A stretch of DNA of 34,839 bases from Hadesarchaea archaeon (GTDB taxonomy: Archaea; Hadarchaeota; Hadarchaeia; Hadarchaeales; Hadarchaeaceae). The notes under the pieces were generated by a model. It saw only the letters and a program-made list of their open reading frames with translations, had not been told where the DNA came from and did no database searches. The stretch is from positions 1 through 34,839 of the forward strand of contig DAOVGS010000044.1 in assembly GCA_030672285.1 (NCBI GenBank), in the 5' to 3' direction. Position numbers and translations under genes: made by a program. Shown piece by piece: positions 8,750 to 18,114 of this stretch (position 1 is the stretch's first letter; each line of letters opens with the position of its first letter).

Positions 8750-9406
8750 TTGAAAATTTTAGCGGTCGCCGACTTCCATGGTCTGCCTAGCGGCGAAAAA
8801 AATCTCTTGACATTTCTCGAACGCGGCTACGACTGCCTTGTGCTCATAGGTGACCTCACGAACTTCGGCCCAGCTAATCTGGCGGAAAGCATACTCGAGC
8901 GAATCAAGACGATGGGGGTGCCCACATTTGCGGTGCCAGGCAACTGCGACCCAAAACAGATCCTGCAAGTGCTCGAGAAGTATGGGGTCAACCTCCACGG
9001 CAAGTCTGAGCGGCTCGGCAATATCACGTTTGTCGGACTTGGGGGTTCAAACCTGACCCCATTCAATACCCCCTTTGAGCTCACCGAGGCGGAGATCCAA
9101 GAGGAACTTGCGGCGCTGACCTGTACCACCGACGCAAACTGGGTGTTGGTTACCCACGCCCCGCCGCACGGCACCAAGCTCGACCAGATCGCCGAAGGCA
9201 CCCATGTGGGAAGTAAAAGCATACGCAAGTTCATCGAGCAAAAGCAACCTCTCGTGGCGCTCTGCGGCCATGTGCACGAGGCCCGAAACACCGACAAGCT
9301 AGGGCGAACCCTCATGGTCAACCCCGGGCAGATAAGCAAGGGTTACGCCGCCGAGATAACGATAAACCGCGGCGATGAAATTCGGGCCAAACTGCTCGAG
9401 CTCTAG
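8750..9406 (+). CDS. Metallophosphoesterase (calcineurin-like)
   Basis: VADFHG, IGDLTNFG, VPGNCDP, THAPPHGTKLD, CGHVHE, NPGQ motifs. TTG start. Confidence 0.85.
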   Translation: MKILAVADFHGLPSGEKNLLTFLERGYDCLVLIGDLTNFGPANLAESILERIKTMGVPTFAVPGNCDPKQILQVLEKYGVNLHGKSERLGNITFVGLGGSNLTPFNTPFELTEAEIQEELAALTCTTDANWVLVTHAPPHGTKLDQIAEGTHVGSKSIRKFIEQKQPLVALCGHVHEARNTDKLGRTLMVNPGQISKGYAAEITINRGDEIRAKLLEL

Positions 9407-9417
9407 CGGTTACAAAG

Positions 9418-9620
9418 ATGATGAAACAAGTACTGAAAGTGAGATACTGCCCTCGTTGCGGTTCTTCGAGAGGCTCAAATGGGCTTCGGGCTTGCCTCAG
9501 CTCTGGTCTGTCTACGACTGTCAAGGGTGTGGATATAGGGGTTCGCTCATCATCGAGGACGGGAAGCTCGCGAGGAAAATTAGAAAGCAATGGTTGAAGG
9601 AACTGGAGGAGAAGGGCTAG
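9418..9620 (+). pseudogene. Small double zinc-knuckle protein, interrupted by an apparent -1 frameshift near 9463-9470
   Basis: Frame starting ATG 9418/9421 reads MKQVLKVRYCPRCGSS; the other frame continues ERLKWASGLPQLWSVYDCQGCGYRGSLIIEDGKLARKIRKQWLKELEEKG. Together they give a coherent CxxC...CxxC protein. Confidence 0.7.
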
Positions 9621-9937
9621 ACTGGCAGACGAAATACACTTTTGGTCCTTTTCGAAATTTCCGCCTGCACCCTTTCCCGTTCGGTCCCAGTGAACTCGTC
9701 TGCACCCAGCACCTCACCATACTTGTCTAGGTGGTATACCCTCAAGTTTCCACCACTGAAAACACAGATTACGTAGTGGGTTCCTTTTACCACCCACACC
9801 TTCAGGTCGGGCAATCTACCCTTTCTCATCACCTCCTTCATCTTCACCCTGCGCACATCGACGCGGTCTGCCCGTTTCTCTTTTAGCTCCCGCGTGGCGA
9901 AATCTCTGATGAATCTCAAAACAGATCTTGGCTCCAT
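9617..9937 (-). CDS. Hypothetical protein (106 aa)
   Basis: Complete ORF MEPRSVLRFIRDFATRELKEKRADRVDVRRVKM... in an otherwise empty interval; no family recognised. Confidence 0.6.
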   Translation of the reverse strand: MEPRSVLRFIRDFATRELKEKRADRVDVRRVKMKEVMRKGRLPDLKVWVVKGTHYVICVFSGGNLRVYHLDKYGEVLGADEFTGTERERVQAEISKRTKSVFRLPV

Positions 9938-9952
9938 AGCACACCCGTTGAA

Positions 9953-10999
9953 CTAAATTACTTCAGTCACGTGGGCTAACCGCTCCGCCGCGAGCCTGTT
10001 CAAGCCATCTCCTAACACGGTATAACGCTCAGGCCGGATGCGATGAGCAACGGTAAGCGCCTTGACGATGTATTTAGGGGAGATGCCGAGCTCCCTTGCG
10101 CTCGTCGGGCAACCGATCGTACGCAATGCGTCCCGGATCATCTGCCAGTCCTCCCCCTGTAGGTACGCCATCATGATCGCCCCGACACCGCATTGCTCGC
10201 CGTGAAGAGCTGGTTTTACGGCGAGTTGGTCGAGCGCGTGGCTGAAGATGTGCTCGGCGCCGCTCGCGGGCCTGCTACTCCCCGCGATTCCCATCGCCAC
10301 GCTGCTAGAAATCAATGCTTTCACGACCTTGCGTACGCTCTCCTCGGTGTGGCGGTGGATGAGCTCCGCGTTGTCCATCACAATCTTGGCGCTCAGGCGT
10401 GAAAGGGCCGCCGCGTACTCACTGAAAGGTTCGTTGAATAAACGGCGGGCGAGTTTCCAATCTTGCACGGCAGTAAAGTTCGCGACGAGATCTCCACAAC
10501 CTGCCGCGAGCAGGCGGTGGGGGGCGTGTTTGATGACGAGCGTGTCGGCGACAATCGCGATCGGGGGGTGGGTCTGAATCGATGTCGGCTTTCGTCCACC
10601 CTTGATCGATGCCCTAGAGGAGGCGATGCCATCATGAGAAGCGGCAGTGGGCACCGAGATGAAAGGCTTGCCCTCCTTAAACGAAGCCAACTTTGCCACA
10701 TCTATACACGTGCCACCCCCGACGCCCAGCAGAAAATCGAACTTGCCCCTGACGAGCTTACGCACCTTGGTGACGGTCGCCATATCGGCTTGTTTAACCA
10801 ACGAGCGCTTGACCTCAAAACCAGCACGCTCGAGCGAACGCTGGACCCCAGCCCCGACCAGTTTGAAAGTCGTGGTGTCGGCGACCATCAGGACGCATTT
10901 GCCAGGGCACAGGCGCTTGCAGACATCCGTGACCCGCGCGATCACGCGTGGGCCCATCCAGATCTCTCGAGGAAGCTCGATGCGTTTGGGTTCTTTCAT
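9953..10999 (-). CDS. egsA: sn-glycerol-1-phosphate dehydrogenase
   Basis: LPREIWMGPRV, GVGGGTCIDVAKLASF, SVPTAASHDGIASSRASI, SGAEHIFSHALD, HGEQCGVGAIMM match archaeal G1PDH. Confidence 0.92.
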   Translation of the reverse strand: MKEPKRIELPREIWMGPRVIARVTDVCKRLCPGKCVLMVADTTTFKLVGAGVQRSLERAGFEVKRSLVKQADMATVTKVRKLVRGKFDFLLGVGGGTCIDVAKLASFKEGKPFISVPTAASHDGIASSRASIKGGRKPTSIQTHPPIAIVADTLVIKHAPHRLLAAGCGDLVANFTAVQDWKLARRLFNEPFSEYAAALSRLSAKIVMDNAELIHRHTEESVRKVVKALISSSVAMGIAGSSRPASGAEHIFSHALDQLAVKPALHGEQCGVGAIMMAYLQGEDWQMIRDALRTIGCPTSARELGISPKYIVKALTVAHRIRPERYTVLGDGLNRLAAERLAHVTEVI

Positions 11000-11100
11000 G
11001 AGCCTACCAGCTCTTCTGTTGGCGATAAACTTTATATACAGATAATGCCAGCTCTCTATTGCTGCTTCTAGTGCAGCATCTTTTCAAGCGAGGTATATGC

Positions 11101-11724
11101 TTGGAGAAACCAAAGCTCAAACATCTCGAAGGCACGACAACCGTTGGGCTCGCGTGCAAGGACGGCGTGGTGTTCGCTACGGATACCCGGGCCACAATGG
11201 GCTACCTCGTGGCGAGCAAGCAGGCGCGAAAGGTGTTCAAGATAGCCGATTCCATCGGCGTCACCACCGCGGGAGGGGTCGCGGACACTCAGAGTTTGGT
11301 GAACATACTCCAGGTCGAGGCCGGGTATTATCTGATGCGCGAGGGAGTTCCCATGAACGTGCGAGCAAGTGCCAGGCTCGCTGCCAACATCCTCCACGCG
11401 TACAGCTTATTTCCCTACATCGCGAACCTGCTGGTCGGGGGTGCAGATATCTCCGGTTCCAAGCTGTTCTTCATCGACCTCGACGGCACCCTAACTGAGG
11501 AAACCATGATAGCCACGGGTTCGGGTTCGCCGGTTGCCTATGGTGTGCTCGAAACCGAGTTCAGGGAGGGCATGGGCATCGAGGAAGCCTTGCCCATCGC
11601 GATCAAGGCCGTGCGAACGGCGATGAAGCGCGACATCGCCACGGGCAACGAGATCATGGTCGCCACAATAACAAAGAAGGGATATCGAGAACTCTCGCCC
11701 GAAGAGATAAAAAAGTTGGCTTAG
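11101..11724 (+). CDS. psmB: Proteasome beta subunit (short propeptide)
   Basis: Propeptide LEKPKLKHLEG then mature TTTVGLACKDGVVFATDTRATMGYLVASKQARKVFKI, with Thr1, Asp17 and Lys33 in place. Likely TTG start at 11101. Confidence 0.92.
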   Translation: MEKPKLKHLEGTTTVGLACKDGVVFATDTRATMGYLVASKQARKVFKIADSIGVTTAGGVADTQSLVNILQVEAGYYLMREGVPMNVRASARLAANILHAYSLFPYIANLLVGGADISGSKLFFIDLDGTLTEETMIATGSGSPVAYGVLETEFREGMGIEEALPIAIKAVRTAMKRDIATGNEIMVATITKKGYRELSPEEIKKLA

Positions 11725-11749
11725 GCTAAACTGTTTGAAAGGTGGCCGC

Positions 11750-13657
11750 ATGGCTGCGGAAGAACTATTGAAGGAAATCAAACGAATTGTGCTAGAGGAA
11801 ACTCCCTTCGCCGGCGCGATCTCCGATATAGATTTCGAGGGGCCGAGGGTCGTGTTTTACTGCAAGAACCTTGACCTTCTTATGGAGAACGGTGAGGCGA
11901 TAAAAGAGCTCGCGCGCAAGATCCGGAAACGGATAATCCTCCGTCCAGACTCTGGGATTCTGACCGAGTCCGAAAAAGCTGAGAAGGACATCCGACGCCT
12001 CGTCCCCGCCGAGGCTGGGATAACCGATATAATTTTCAGCAAAAATGTGGGGGAGGTCACCATCGAGGCGCAGAAGCCCGGAATAGCCATAGGCAAGGGG
12101 GGCTCTCTGCTCCGCGAGATAATGCGGAAGATTAGCTGGACGCCCCGGGTGGTCCGGGCGCCGCCTATCAAGTCGGACATCGTGCGAAACATCCGCCTCT
12201 CGATGATCCAAGCGGGTGCCGAGCGACGCAACAACCTGCGGAAGATAGGTAGGCGGATCCACCGCGAGCACAAGGGCAAGGGCGACTGGATTCGCTTCAC
12301 GACCCTTGGGGGGTCGCGCGAAGTCGGACGCTCTTCGTTTTTGCTCCAAACCCCTGAAAGCCGTGTCATGTTCGACTGTGGTGTAAACGTCGCGTCCGAG
12401 GATCGGGCTTTTCCCCACCTAGAGGTCCCCGAGGTCAGGCTGCCCGAACTGGATGCGGTGATTCTCACCCACTCCCACCTAGACCACTGTGGGTTCATCC
12501 CCTATCTCTACAAGTACGGGTTCGAGGGTCCGGTCTACTGCACCCCTGCCACGCGCGACCTCGCCGTGCTCCTGCAGCTGGATTACGTGGACATAGCGGA
12601 GCGCGAGGATCGACCGCCCCCCTACAACAAGCGGGACGTCAACACTTTCATTCGCTACTGCATCCCGCTCGACTACGGCGAGGTCACCGACATCGCGCCT
12701 GACATCCGGATTACCCTCCACAACGCAGGGCACATCCTAGGTTCCTCCATCGTGCACGTCCACATCGGTGAGGGGCTCTACAACCTCGTGTACACGGGTG
12801 ATATGAAGTTCGACCGCACGCGTCTCTTCTCCCCTGCTGTCTGCACGTTCCCCCGCCTGGAGACTCTCGTCATGGACAGTACCTATGGGGGCGCTGAGGA
12901 CATCCAGCCCTTCCGCGCGGACGCCGAGAAAGAATTCATCCGGATCGTGACCGAGACCACGAAACGAGGGGGCAAAGTCGTCGTGCCGGCATTCGCGGTC
13001 GGGCGCGCGCAGGAAATAATGGTCCTGCTCGAGGACTGCAGGCGGAGGGGGATGCTCGATGGGATACCTGTTTACTTGGACGGGATGATATGGGAAGCGA
13101 CGGCTATCCACACGGCTCACCCCGAATACCTGTCTCAAGAGCTGCGGGAGCGGATATTCCGGGCAGATGAGAATCCATTCCTTTCCGAGCTCTTCAAGAG
13201 GGTGACTAGCCCCGAGCAGCGCGCGCAGGTGATCGACGGCGACCCGGCGGTGATCGTATCGACGGCGGGGATGATGGCTGGAGGGCCTGTGCTCGAGTAC
13301 TTCAAGACCCTTGCACCCGACCCTCGCAACACCCTTGTCTTCGTCGGGTACCAGTGTGAGGGCTCCCTCGGGCGACGCATCCAGAAGGGATGGCGCGAGG
13401 TCCCCCTGCGCAGCGAGAAGGGGAGGGTGGTGGAGGCAAAGGTTGACATGGAAATCCGAACGGTCGAGGGGTTCAGCGGGCACTCGGATCGGGCCCAGCT
13501 GCTGAACTACATGCGGAGGGCCTCACCCAGACCGCAGCGCATCATATGTGTCCACGGCGATGAGAACAATTGTATCGACTTGGCGAGCGCGCTGCACAAA
13601 CTTTTCAATGTCGAGACGAAGGCGCCCCGGAACTTGGAAACCCTCAGGCTTCACTAG
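11750..13657 (+). CDS. KH-domain beta-CASP metallo-beta-lactamase ribonuclease / transcription termination factor (FttA/aCPSF1)
   Basis: N-terminal KH region (IAIGKGGSLLREI), THSHLDHCGFIPYL, NAGHILGSS, TGDMKF, STYGG, VVVPAFAVGRAQE, FSGHSDRAQLL. Confidence 0.95.
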   Translation: MAAEELLKEIKRIVLEETPFAGAISDIDFEGPRVVFYCKNLDLLMENGEAIKELARKIRKRIILRPDSGILTESEKAEKDIRRLVPAEAGITDIIFSKNVGEVTIEAQKPGIAIGKGGSLLREIMRKISWTPRVVRAPPIKSDIVRNIRLSMIQAGAERRNNLRKIGRRIHREHKGKGDWIRFTTLGGSREVGRSSFLLQTPESRVMFDCGVNVASEDRAFPHLEVPEVRLPELDAVILTHSHLDHCGFIPYLYKYGFEGPVYCTPATRDLAVLLQLDYVDIAEREDRPPPYNKRDVNTFIRYCIPLDYGEVTDIAPDIRITLHNAGHILGSSIVHVHIGEGLYNLVYTGDMKFDRTRLFSPAVCTFPRLETLVMDSTYGGAEDIQPFRADAEKEFIRIVTETTKRGGKVVVPAFAVGRAQEIMVLLEDCRRRGMLDGIPVYLDGMIWEATAIHTAHPEYLSQELRERIFRADENPFLSELFKRVTSPEQRAQVIDGDPAVIVSTAGMMAGGPVLEYFKTLAPDPRNTLVFVGYQCEGSLGRRIQKGWREVPLRSEKGRVVEAKVDMEIRTVEGFSGHSDRAQLLNYMRRASPRPQRIICVHGDENNCIDLASALHKLFNVETKAPRNLETLRLH

Positions 13658-13695
13658 CGCGTCTTATTTACGACACCAAACGACGGGTGTCTTCC

Positions 13696-14274
13696 TCAAG
13701 CTGCACGCGTGCGGCTGGTCCGCCCAAGTGATGCCAACTCCCGTTTGGTCAGCTTGCGTTTCCTAGCCCGCTCGTTCACGATCGCGCTGTGCCCGAATGG
13801 GTCCATGAGAATCAGCCTAGCCCTGCGCTTCCCAGCGCACACCTCATCGAGCTTTTTGATCCTCGCTTTGCCTCGCCGGCGCCTGACAGCATCGATCCCC
13901 TCGATTGCCAGCTCTATCGCCTCCTTGACGCGACCGAGCACCCCCTCGACGTTCGACACGTAACCTTGGCTCGCCGGCCCTGGCTCTACGGTCACCCCGA
14001 GCTCTGGCAGCTTAATCGTTCCCGTACTCGACTTCACGACCCTGACCTTGAGGTCTTCCTCGGATGTAACTTGAAACTCGTAACGCAGCGGGGGGCGCTC
14101 GCCCAAACACATGACGTCCGCGTGCCTGAACTTGCAGCTGGTGCAGCTCGCGGAGGTCTGCATCATCTCGCCGAAATATGGAATGTAGTCGATCCTGCCC
14201 TTGACGCGAAAAGTGCCCTTGGCTCCACATATGGGACAACGCTCGATAGGGAGCAAAAACTCCCTCTTCGGCAT
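13696..14274 (-). CDS. ZPR1-type zinc finger protein
   Basis: CPICGAKGTFRVKGRIDYIPYFGEMMQTSASCTSCKFRHADVMCLGERPPLRYEFQV... GYVSNVEGVLGRV. Confidence 0.9.
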   Translation of the reverse strand: MPKREFLLPIERCPICGAKGTFRVKGRIDYIPYFGEMMQTSASCTSCKFRHADVMCLGERPPLRYEFQVTSEEDLKVRVVKSSTGTIKLPELGVTVEPGPASQGYVSNVEGVLGRVKEAIELAIEGIDAVRRRRGKARIKKLDEVCAGKRRARLILMDPFGHSAIVNERARKRKLTKRELASLGRTSRTRAA

Positions 14275-14289
14275 GAGTTCACCAAAAAG

Positions 14290-14673
14290 TTACGCGACGG
14301 CTTTTTTGAACTGGATGTTGATGAACCTGGGGGTGGCTATTACCTTTGACTCCGTCAGGCGGCCCACGTCCCCACCTATGGCCTGGCAAATCCCCTTCAG
14401 CTGGTCGATTGCCCGCTTGAGTTCACCGGGGTCTTGGTTCATGAGCGTGGTGATGTCGAGGATCATGATATTGCCAGCTCGGAGTTGGTCCGCGACCTCC
14501 TGGACGTCGACGAGGCTGTGAAGATCCATACTCTTGACGTAGATGGGCTCGAGCTCGCTGATGCCCCTCGGCCTGCCAACGACCTTTTCCTCAACCTCCA
14601 TTATCGGTACTTCCTCGACCGTCTCAGGCTTTACCTCGGACTTACTCCCTAACAGCCTTTTCAAGGATTTCAA
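14290..14673 (-). CDS. sepF: Cell division protein SepF (archaeal)
   Basis: YVKSMDLHSLVDVQEVADQLRAGNIMILDITTLMNQDPGELKRAIDQLKGICQAIGGDVGRLTESKVIATPRFINI. TTG start. Confidence 0.88.
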   Translation of the reverse strand: MKSLKRLLGSKSEVKPETVEEVPIMEVEEKVVGRPRGISELEPIYVKSMDLHSLVDVQEVADQLRAGNIMILDITTLMNQDPGELKRAIDQLKGICQAIGGDVGRLTESKVIATPRFINIQFKKAVA

Positions 14674-14712
14674 ACTATCACCCTAGCAAATGGTCGATGG
14701 CTTTCAAACTAT

Positions 14713-15198
14713 TTAACCCTTTGCTTGAAACCGCCACATTTCATCGCCGACGTGATGCAGGTTCTTAATCACCTTCCCCCTCGGGCCTCGCATCTCGGCC
14801 CCTGGCACGAGCGCTTGTCCAACCGCAATTGGCTTGCCGTGTCGTTCGTCCACGATCACCACACCCTCCCCTGGAGCGACTTCCCCGTCCGCGGAAACCA
14901 CCCCTGGGGCCATGACGTCAGCCCCGTTGGCGACATGAGGCACCGCTCCCATGTCAACGACCACGCGCTTTAACGGGATTCGATCGAGTGATTTTAGCGT
15001 CGGAAAAATCCCGCCGCTCAACCTGAACAAGAGCGCTTCGCCACCAGCTAAGATGATCTCCCTGCCCTCTTCCAGATCCAAGACCTCGATTGCTCCCTTC
15101 AAAAGTTCAGCAGTGGGCTCGCCAAACTTCTCGACGACTTCCCGTGTAAGTTGCTTGAGCAAAGCTTTTCGCGCGTGATAACGGCGCTTGGGTGGCAT
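14713..15198 (-). CDS. PUA-domain RNA-binding protein (MCT-1/Tma20-like archaeal family)
   Basis: Likely start [17 protein letters not shown] at 15198; [67 protein letters not shown]. Confidence 0.85.
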   Translation of the reverse strand: MPPKRRYHARKALLKQLTREVVEKFGEPTAELLKGAIEVLDLEEGREIILAGGEALLFRLSGGIFPTLKSLDRIPLKRVVVDMGAVPHVANGADVMAPGVVSADGEVAPGEGVVIVDERHGKPIAVGQALVPGAEMRGPRGKVIKNLHHVGDEMWRFQAKG

Positions 15199-15256
15199 CA
15201 AACAAAAGTGGCTCGATAAGGTTAAATACGCAGCTAGCGAAGAGTTGATGATTTTC

Positions 15257-15481
15257 ATGGCGCAACGACCTCTCGATGTGCTCAACCGCGCCTTGGGGTC
15301 ATCGGTGATCGTGGGGCTTAAGGGCGGCCGGGAGCTCAGGGGAAAGCTGAGCGGCTTTGACGTGCACATCAATTTGGTGCTAGAGGATGCCGAGGAGATT
15401 CAAGGCGGAGAGGCGGCGAAGCGTTACGGGACGATGGTGATCCGGGGCGACTCGGTCGTCTTCATCTCGCCGGCTGGGTGA
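15257..15481 (+). CDS. Sm-like archaeal protein (LSm/SmAP)
   Basis: [48 protein letters not shown]...[16 protein letters not shown]. Confidence 0.93.
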   Translation: MAQRPLDVLNRALGSSVIVGLKGGRELRGKLSGFDVHINLVLEDAEEIQGGEAAKRYGTMVIRGDSVVFISPAG

Positions 15482-15486
15482 GGGAA

Positions 15487-15672
15487 ATGGTCAAGGGTAC
15501 CCCATCGATGGGCAAGCGCCACAAGGTCGTACACATTCGTTGTCGACGCTGCGGGAGGCGAGCTTACCACGTCCAGCGGGGGGTCTGCGCGGCCTGCGGT
15601 TACGGGCGCTCGCGTCGCATCAAGCGCTACAACTGGAAGGTAAAAACTATTCAAGGGCTGCGGCTTCGTTAG
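15487..15672 (+). CDS. rpl37e: 50S ribosomal protein L37e
   Basis: [53 protein letters not shown]. Confidence 0.95.
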   Translation: MVKGTPSMGKRHKVVHIRCRRCGRRAYHVQRGVCAACGYGRSRRIKRYNWKVKTIQGLRLR

Positions 15673-15737
15673 CTGATATCTGTCTAACGTTGGACAATCA
15701 CAAAATTTCTTAAGCTCATGCGACAACTTTTTTCGGT

Positions 15738-15815
15738 GGGCCGGTAGATCAGTCTGGTATGATCGTCCGCTTGGCATGCGGGAGGTCGCGGGTTCAAATC
15801 CCGCCCGGTCCACCA
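15738..15815 (+). tRNA. tRNA-Ala (anticodon GGC), CCA encoded
   Basis: Acceptor GGGCCGG/CCGGTCC with the G3:U70 alanine identity pair, D stem GATC/GATC, anticodon stem TCCGC/GCGGG with loop TTGGCAT, T arm GCGGG-TTCAAAT-CCCGC, ACCA end. TATA-like TTCTTAAGC ~25-30 nt upstream. Confidence 0.96.
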
Positions 15816-16023
15816 CTACTAAAATTTCAAGTTTGATCCACCTCCGCCGCTAAAAATTCTTTATCCGCTTCGGAGGAGAGAGGTCGGTGAAGGGGATATT
15901 TAAACTATTTAAAGTGTGAAAAGGTGCGCCTGCCGTTTTCGTCATCGAGCCTGAATACTTTCACTCACCTCTCCTCAAAAATCCCTTTAAGCGAGAAGCT
16001 GACAATTGTTCTGAGGCTGGATT

Positions 16024-18093
16024 ATGGAGCTAAATTTTGAACAAATGGTCCAAGAGATTCTAGCTCACGCGAAGATAAGCTACGACGAGATCATGCAACG
16101 CATCCGGCAGAAGCAGGACGAACTTAGCGGCTTCGTGACCCTCGAGGGCGCGGCCAACATCATTGGGCGAGAGCTGGGCGTCGTCTTCGAGAAGAAGGAA
16201 CCTGAAGTCCGAGCGCTGCGCATCGAGGATCTCATCCCAGGGATGTCCAAGGTTGACATCGTCGCTCGGGTCATCCGCATCTACGAACCGCGCGAGTTCC
16301 AGCGCCAGAGCGGCAAGGCCGGGCGCGTGGGAAGCCTGCTGCTCCAAGATAAAACCGGGCAAATCAGGATCGCGCTGTGGGACGACAAAACCTCGCTGAT
16401 CGAGGGGGACAAGGTCCGGAAGGGAGATGCCGTCCAAGTCAAAAACGCCTACGTGCGCCGTGGATTGAACAAGGGGGCCGAGCTCAGCCTTGGGATGCGA
16501 GGTTCCCTGCTCGTGAACCCAGACGACCCGCGCGTGTCGGACCTCCCGCCGCTTGTCGAAACGAAGGTCAGGGTTGCGGACCTCAAACTCGAGCTCGCTG
16601 AGGTGGACATCATCGGCAGGGTGGTGGCGACGAGTGACATAAGGGAATTTGAGCGCCCCGATGGAAGCACAGGCAAGGTCGCGAGCCTCATGCTCATGGA
16701 CTCGACAGGTCAGGTGCGGGTCTCCCTCTGGGACGAGCGGACAGACCTCGTGAAGGACCTCAAGCTGGGGACAGCGGTGAAGCTCGAAAACGCGTCGGTA
16801 CGGCCCGGGTTGAGAGATGGGCCTGAGCTCAGCTTGGGCTCGCGTGGGCGCCTGCTCCTGAATCCGTCCGAGGCAGAAGTGGCGGAGCTGCCCGAGCTGG
16901 TCGAGCGGTTGCTCAAGATAGAGGAGCTCGAGGCCAGCATGCCGACGGTCGACCTCGCGGCGAGGGTCAGGCGAAAGCTCCCGCTGCAGGAGTTCAAGCG
17001 GGACGATGGAAGGCCCGGGAAGGTCATCAGCGTAATCCTCGCGGACGAGACGGGCACCGTTCGCGCCTCCTTTTGGGACAGCGCGGCTGAGCTCGCGCAG
17101 AACCTACAGCAGAACGATGTCGTGCTCCTGCACAACGCCTACACGCGCACAGGCTTGGCCGGTAAACCAGAGGTACATGTCGGCAAGGTCGCTCGGGTTG
17201 AAGTAAACCCACCTGGCGTGACCATCGGGGCACTCGAGCCAAGCCGCATAAAAATCGGCGAACTCGAGCCGAACATGGACGCGCTCGAAGTAATCGGGAG
17301 GGTGATCGAGGTCACCCCCTCGCGTGAGTTCACCCGAGCCGATGGCAGCAAGGGAAAAGTCGCGTCCATAACTATTGGTGACCAAACGGGTGTGACGAGG
17401 ACATCGTTTTGGCACGAGCACGTGGATAGGGTGGCCAGCATCAAGGCTGGTGACGTCATCAGGCTCATCGACTGCTACAGTACGCTGGGCCTCTTTGGCC
17501 AGCCCGAACTCCATTTCGGCAAGCAGGGACAGCTCGAGCTAAATCCGGCCACAGGCGAAGAACTGCCGCCCGCGGACGTTATCAAGCTCGCCGCACCCGC
17601 ACCCGAACAGATAGGCATCGCCGACATCCAGAAGGAGGGGATGAGGGTTCAAGTCCGAGGAACCGTGATGCGAGTCTTCCACCGGCGCCCTGTATTCGAC
17701 ATCTGTCCCGACTGCGGACGAAGCCTCGGGAGCGTTGACACCAGCTTGATGTGCGAGGAGTGTGGGAAAATCGTGACCCCGGAACATCGTGTTGTGCTGA
17801 GCTTCGTGCTCGACGATGGCACCGACAACCTCCGAGTCGCCCTCTTCGGCAAGGTCGCGGAACGCTTGCTCGGCATGGGGGCACAACAGGTCTTCGAGCT
17901 ATTCAAGGGCACCCCTGACTTGGCCGAACTCTACGACAAGTTCAAGCTGGCCGGGCGGGAGCTCGTCCTCACGGGAACGACCCGCCACGACAAGTACTTC
18001 GATCAGCTCGAACTCCGGGTGAGCGACGTGCAGTTCCCCGAGCCGAAACAAGAGGCGCGGGCGCTGCTCAAAAAGATAAAAGAGGGAAAGTGA
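16024..18093 (+). CDS. Replication factor A (RPA-like), tandem OB folds with C-terminal zinc finger
   Basis: Four tandem repeats of the type VDIVARV...EFQR..GKVGSLLLQDKTGQIRIALWD, then an OB unit with CPDCGRSLG...CEECG. Confidence 0.9.
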   Translation: MELNFEQMVQEILAHAKISYDEIMQRIRQKQDELSGFVTLEGAANIIGRELGVVFEKKEPEVRALRIEDLIPGMSKVDIVARVIRIYEPREFQRQSGKAGRVGSLLLQDKTGQIRIALWDDKTSLIEGDKVRKGDAVQVKNAYVRRGLNKGAELSLGMRGSLLVNPDDPRVSDLPPLVETKVRVADLKLELAEVDIIGRVVATSDIREFERPDGSTGKVASLMLMDSTGQVRVSLWDERTDLVKDLKLGTAVKLENASVRPGLRDGPELSLGSRGRLLLNPSEAEVAELPELVERLLKIEELEASMPTVDLAARVRRKLPLQEFKRDDGRPGKVISVILADETGTVRASFWDSAAELAQNLQQNDVVLLHNAYTRTGLAGKPEVHVGKVARVEVNPPGVTIGALEPSRIKIGELEPNMDALEVIGRVIEVTPSREFTRADGSKGKVASITIGDQTGVTRTSFWHEHVDRVASIKAGDVIRLIDCYSTLGLFGQPELHFGKQGQLELNPATGEELPPADVIKLAAPAPEQIGIADIQKEGMRVQVRGTVMRVFHRRPVFDICPDCGRSLGSVDTSLMCEECGKIVTPEHRVVLSFVLDDGTDNLRVALFGKVAERLLGMGAQQVFELFKGTPDLAELYDKFKLAGRELVLTGTTRHDKYFDQLELRVSDVQFPEPKQEARALLKKIKEGK

Positions 18094-18114
18094 AGATATA
18101 ACGGGGGTTAGTTT

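Noticed and set aside
13135-13483. Long antisense ORFs across the FttA, RPA, RadA and amidohydrolase genes (e.g. 12737-13483 -, 17104-17514 -, 18954-19694 -)
   Set aside because: GC-rich archaeal coding sequence commonly leaves antisense frames open; these translations are low-complexity (R/S/P-rich) and lack family motifs.
15424-15816. 130-aa minus ORF beginning MVDRAGFEPATSRMPSGRSYQTDLP
   Set aside because: The 'GFEPATS' motif is the usual spurious translation antisense to a tRNA; here it covers tRNA-Ala and then runs antisense to eL37 and LSm.
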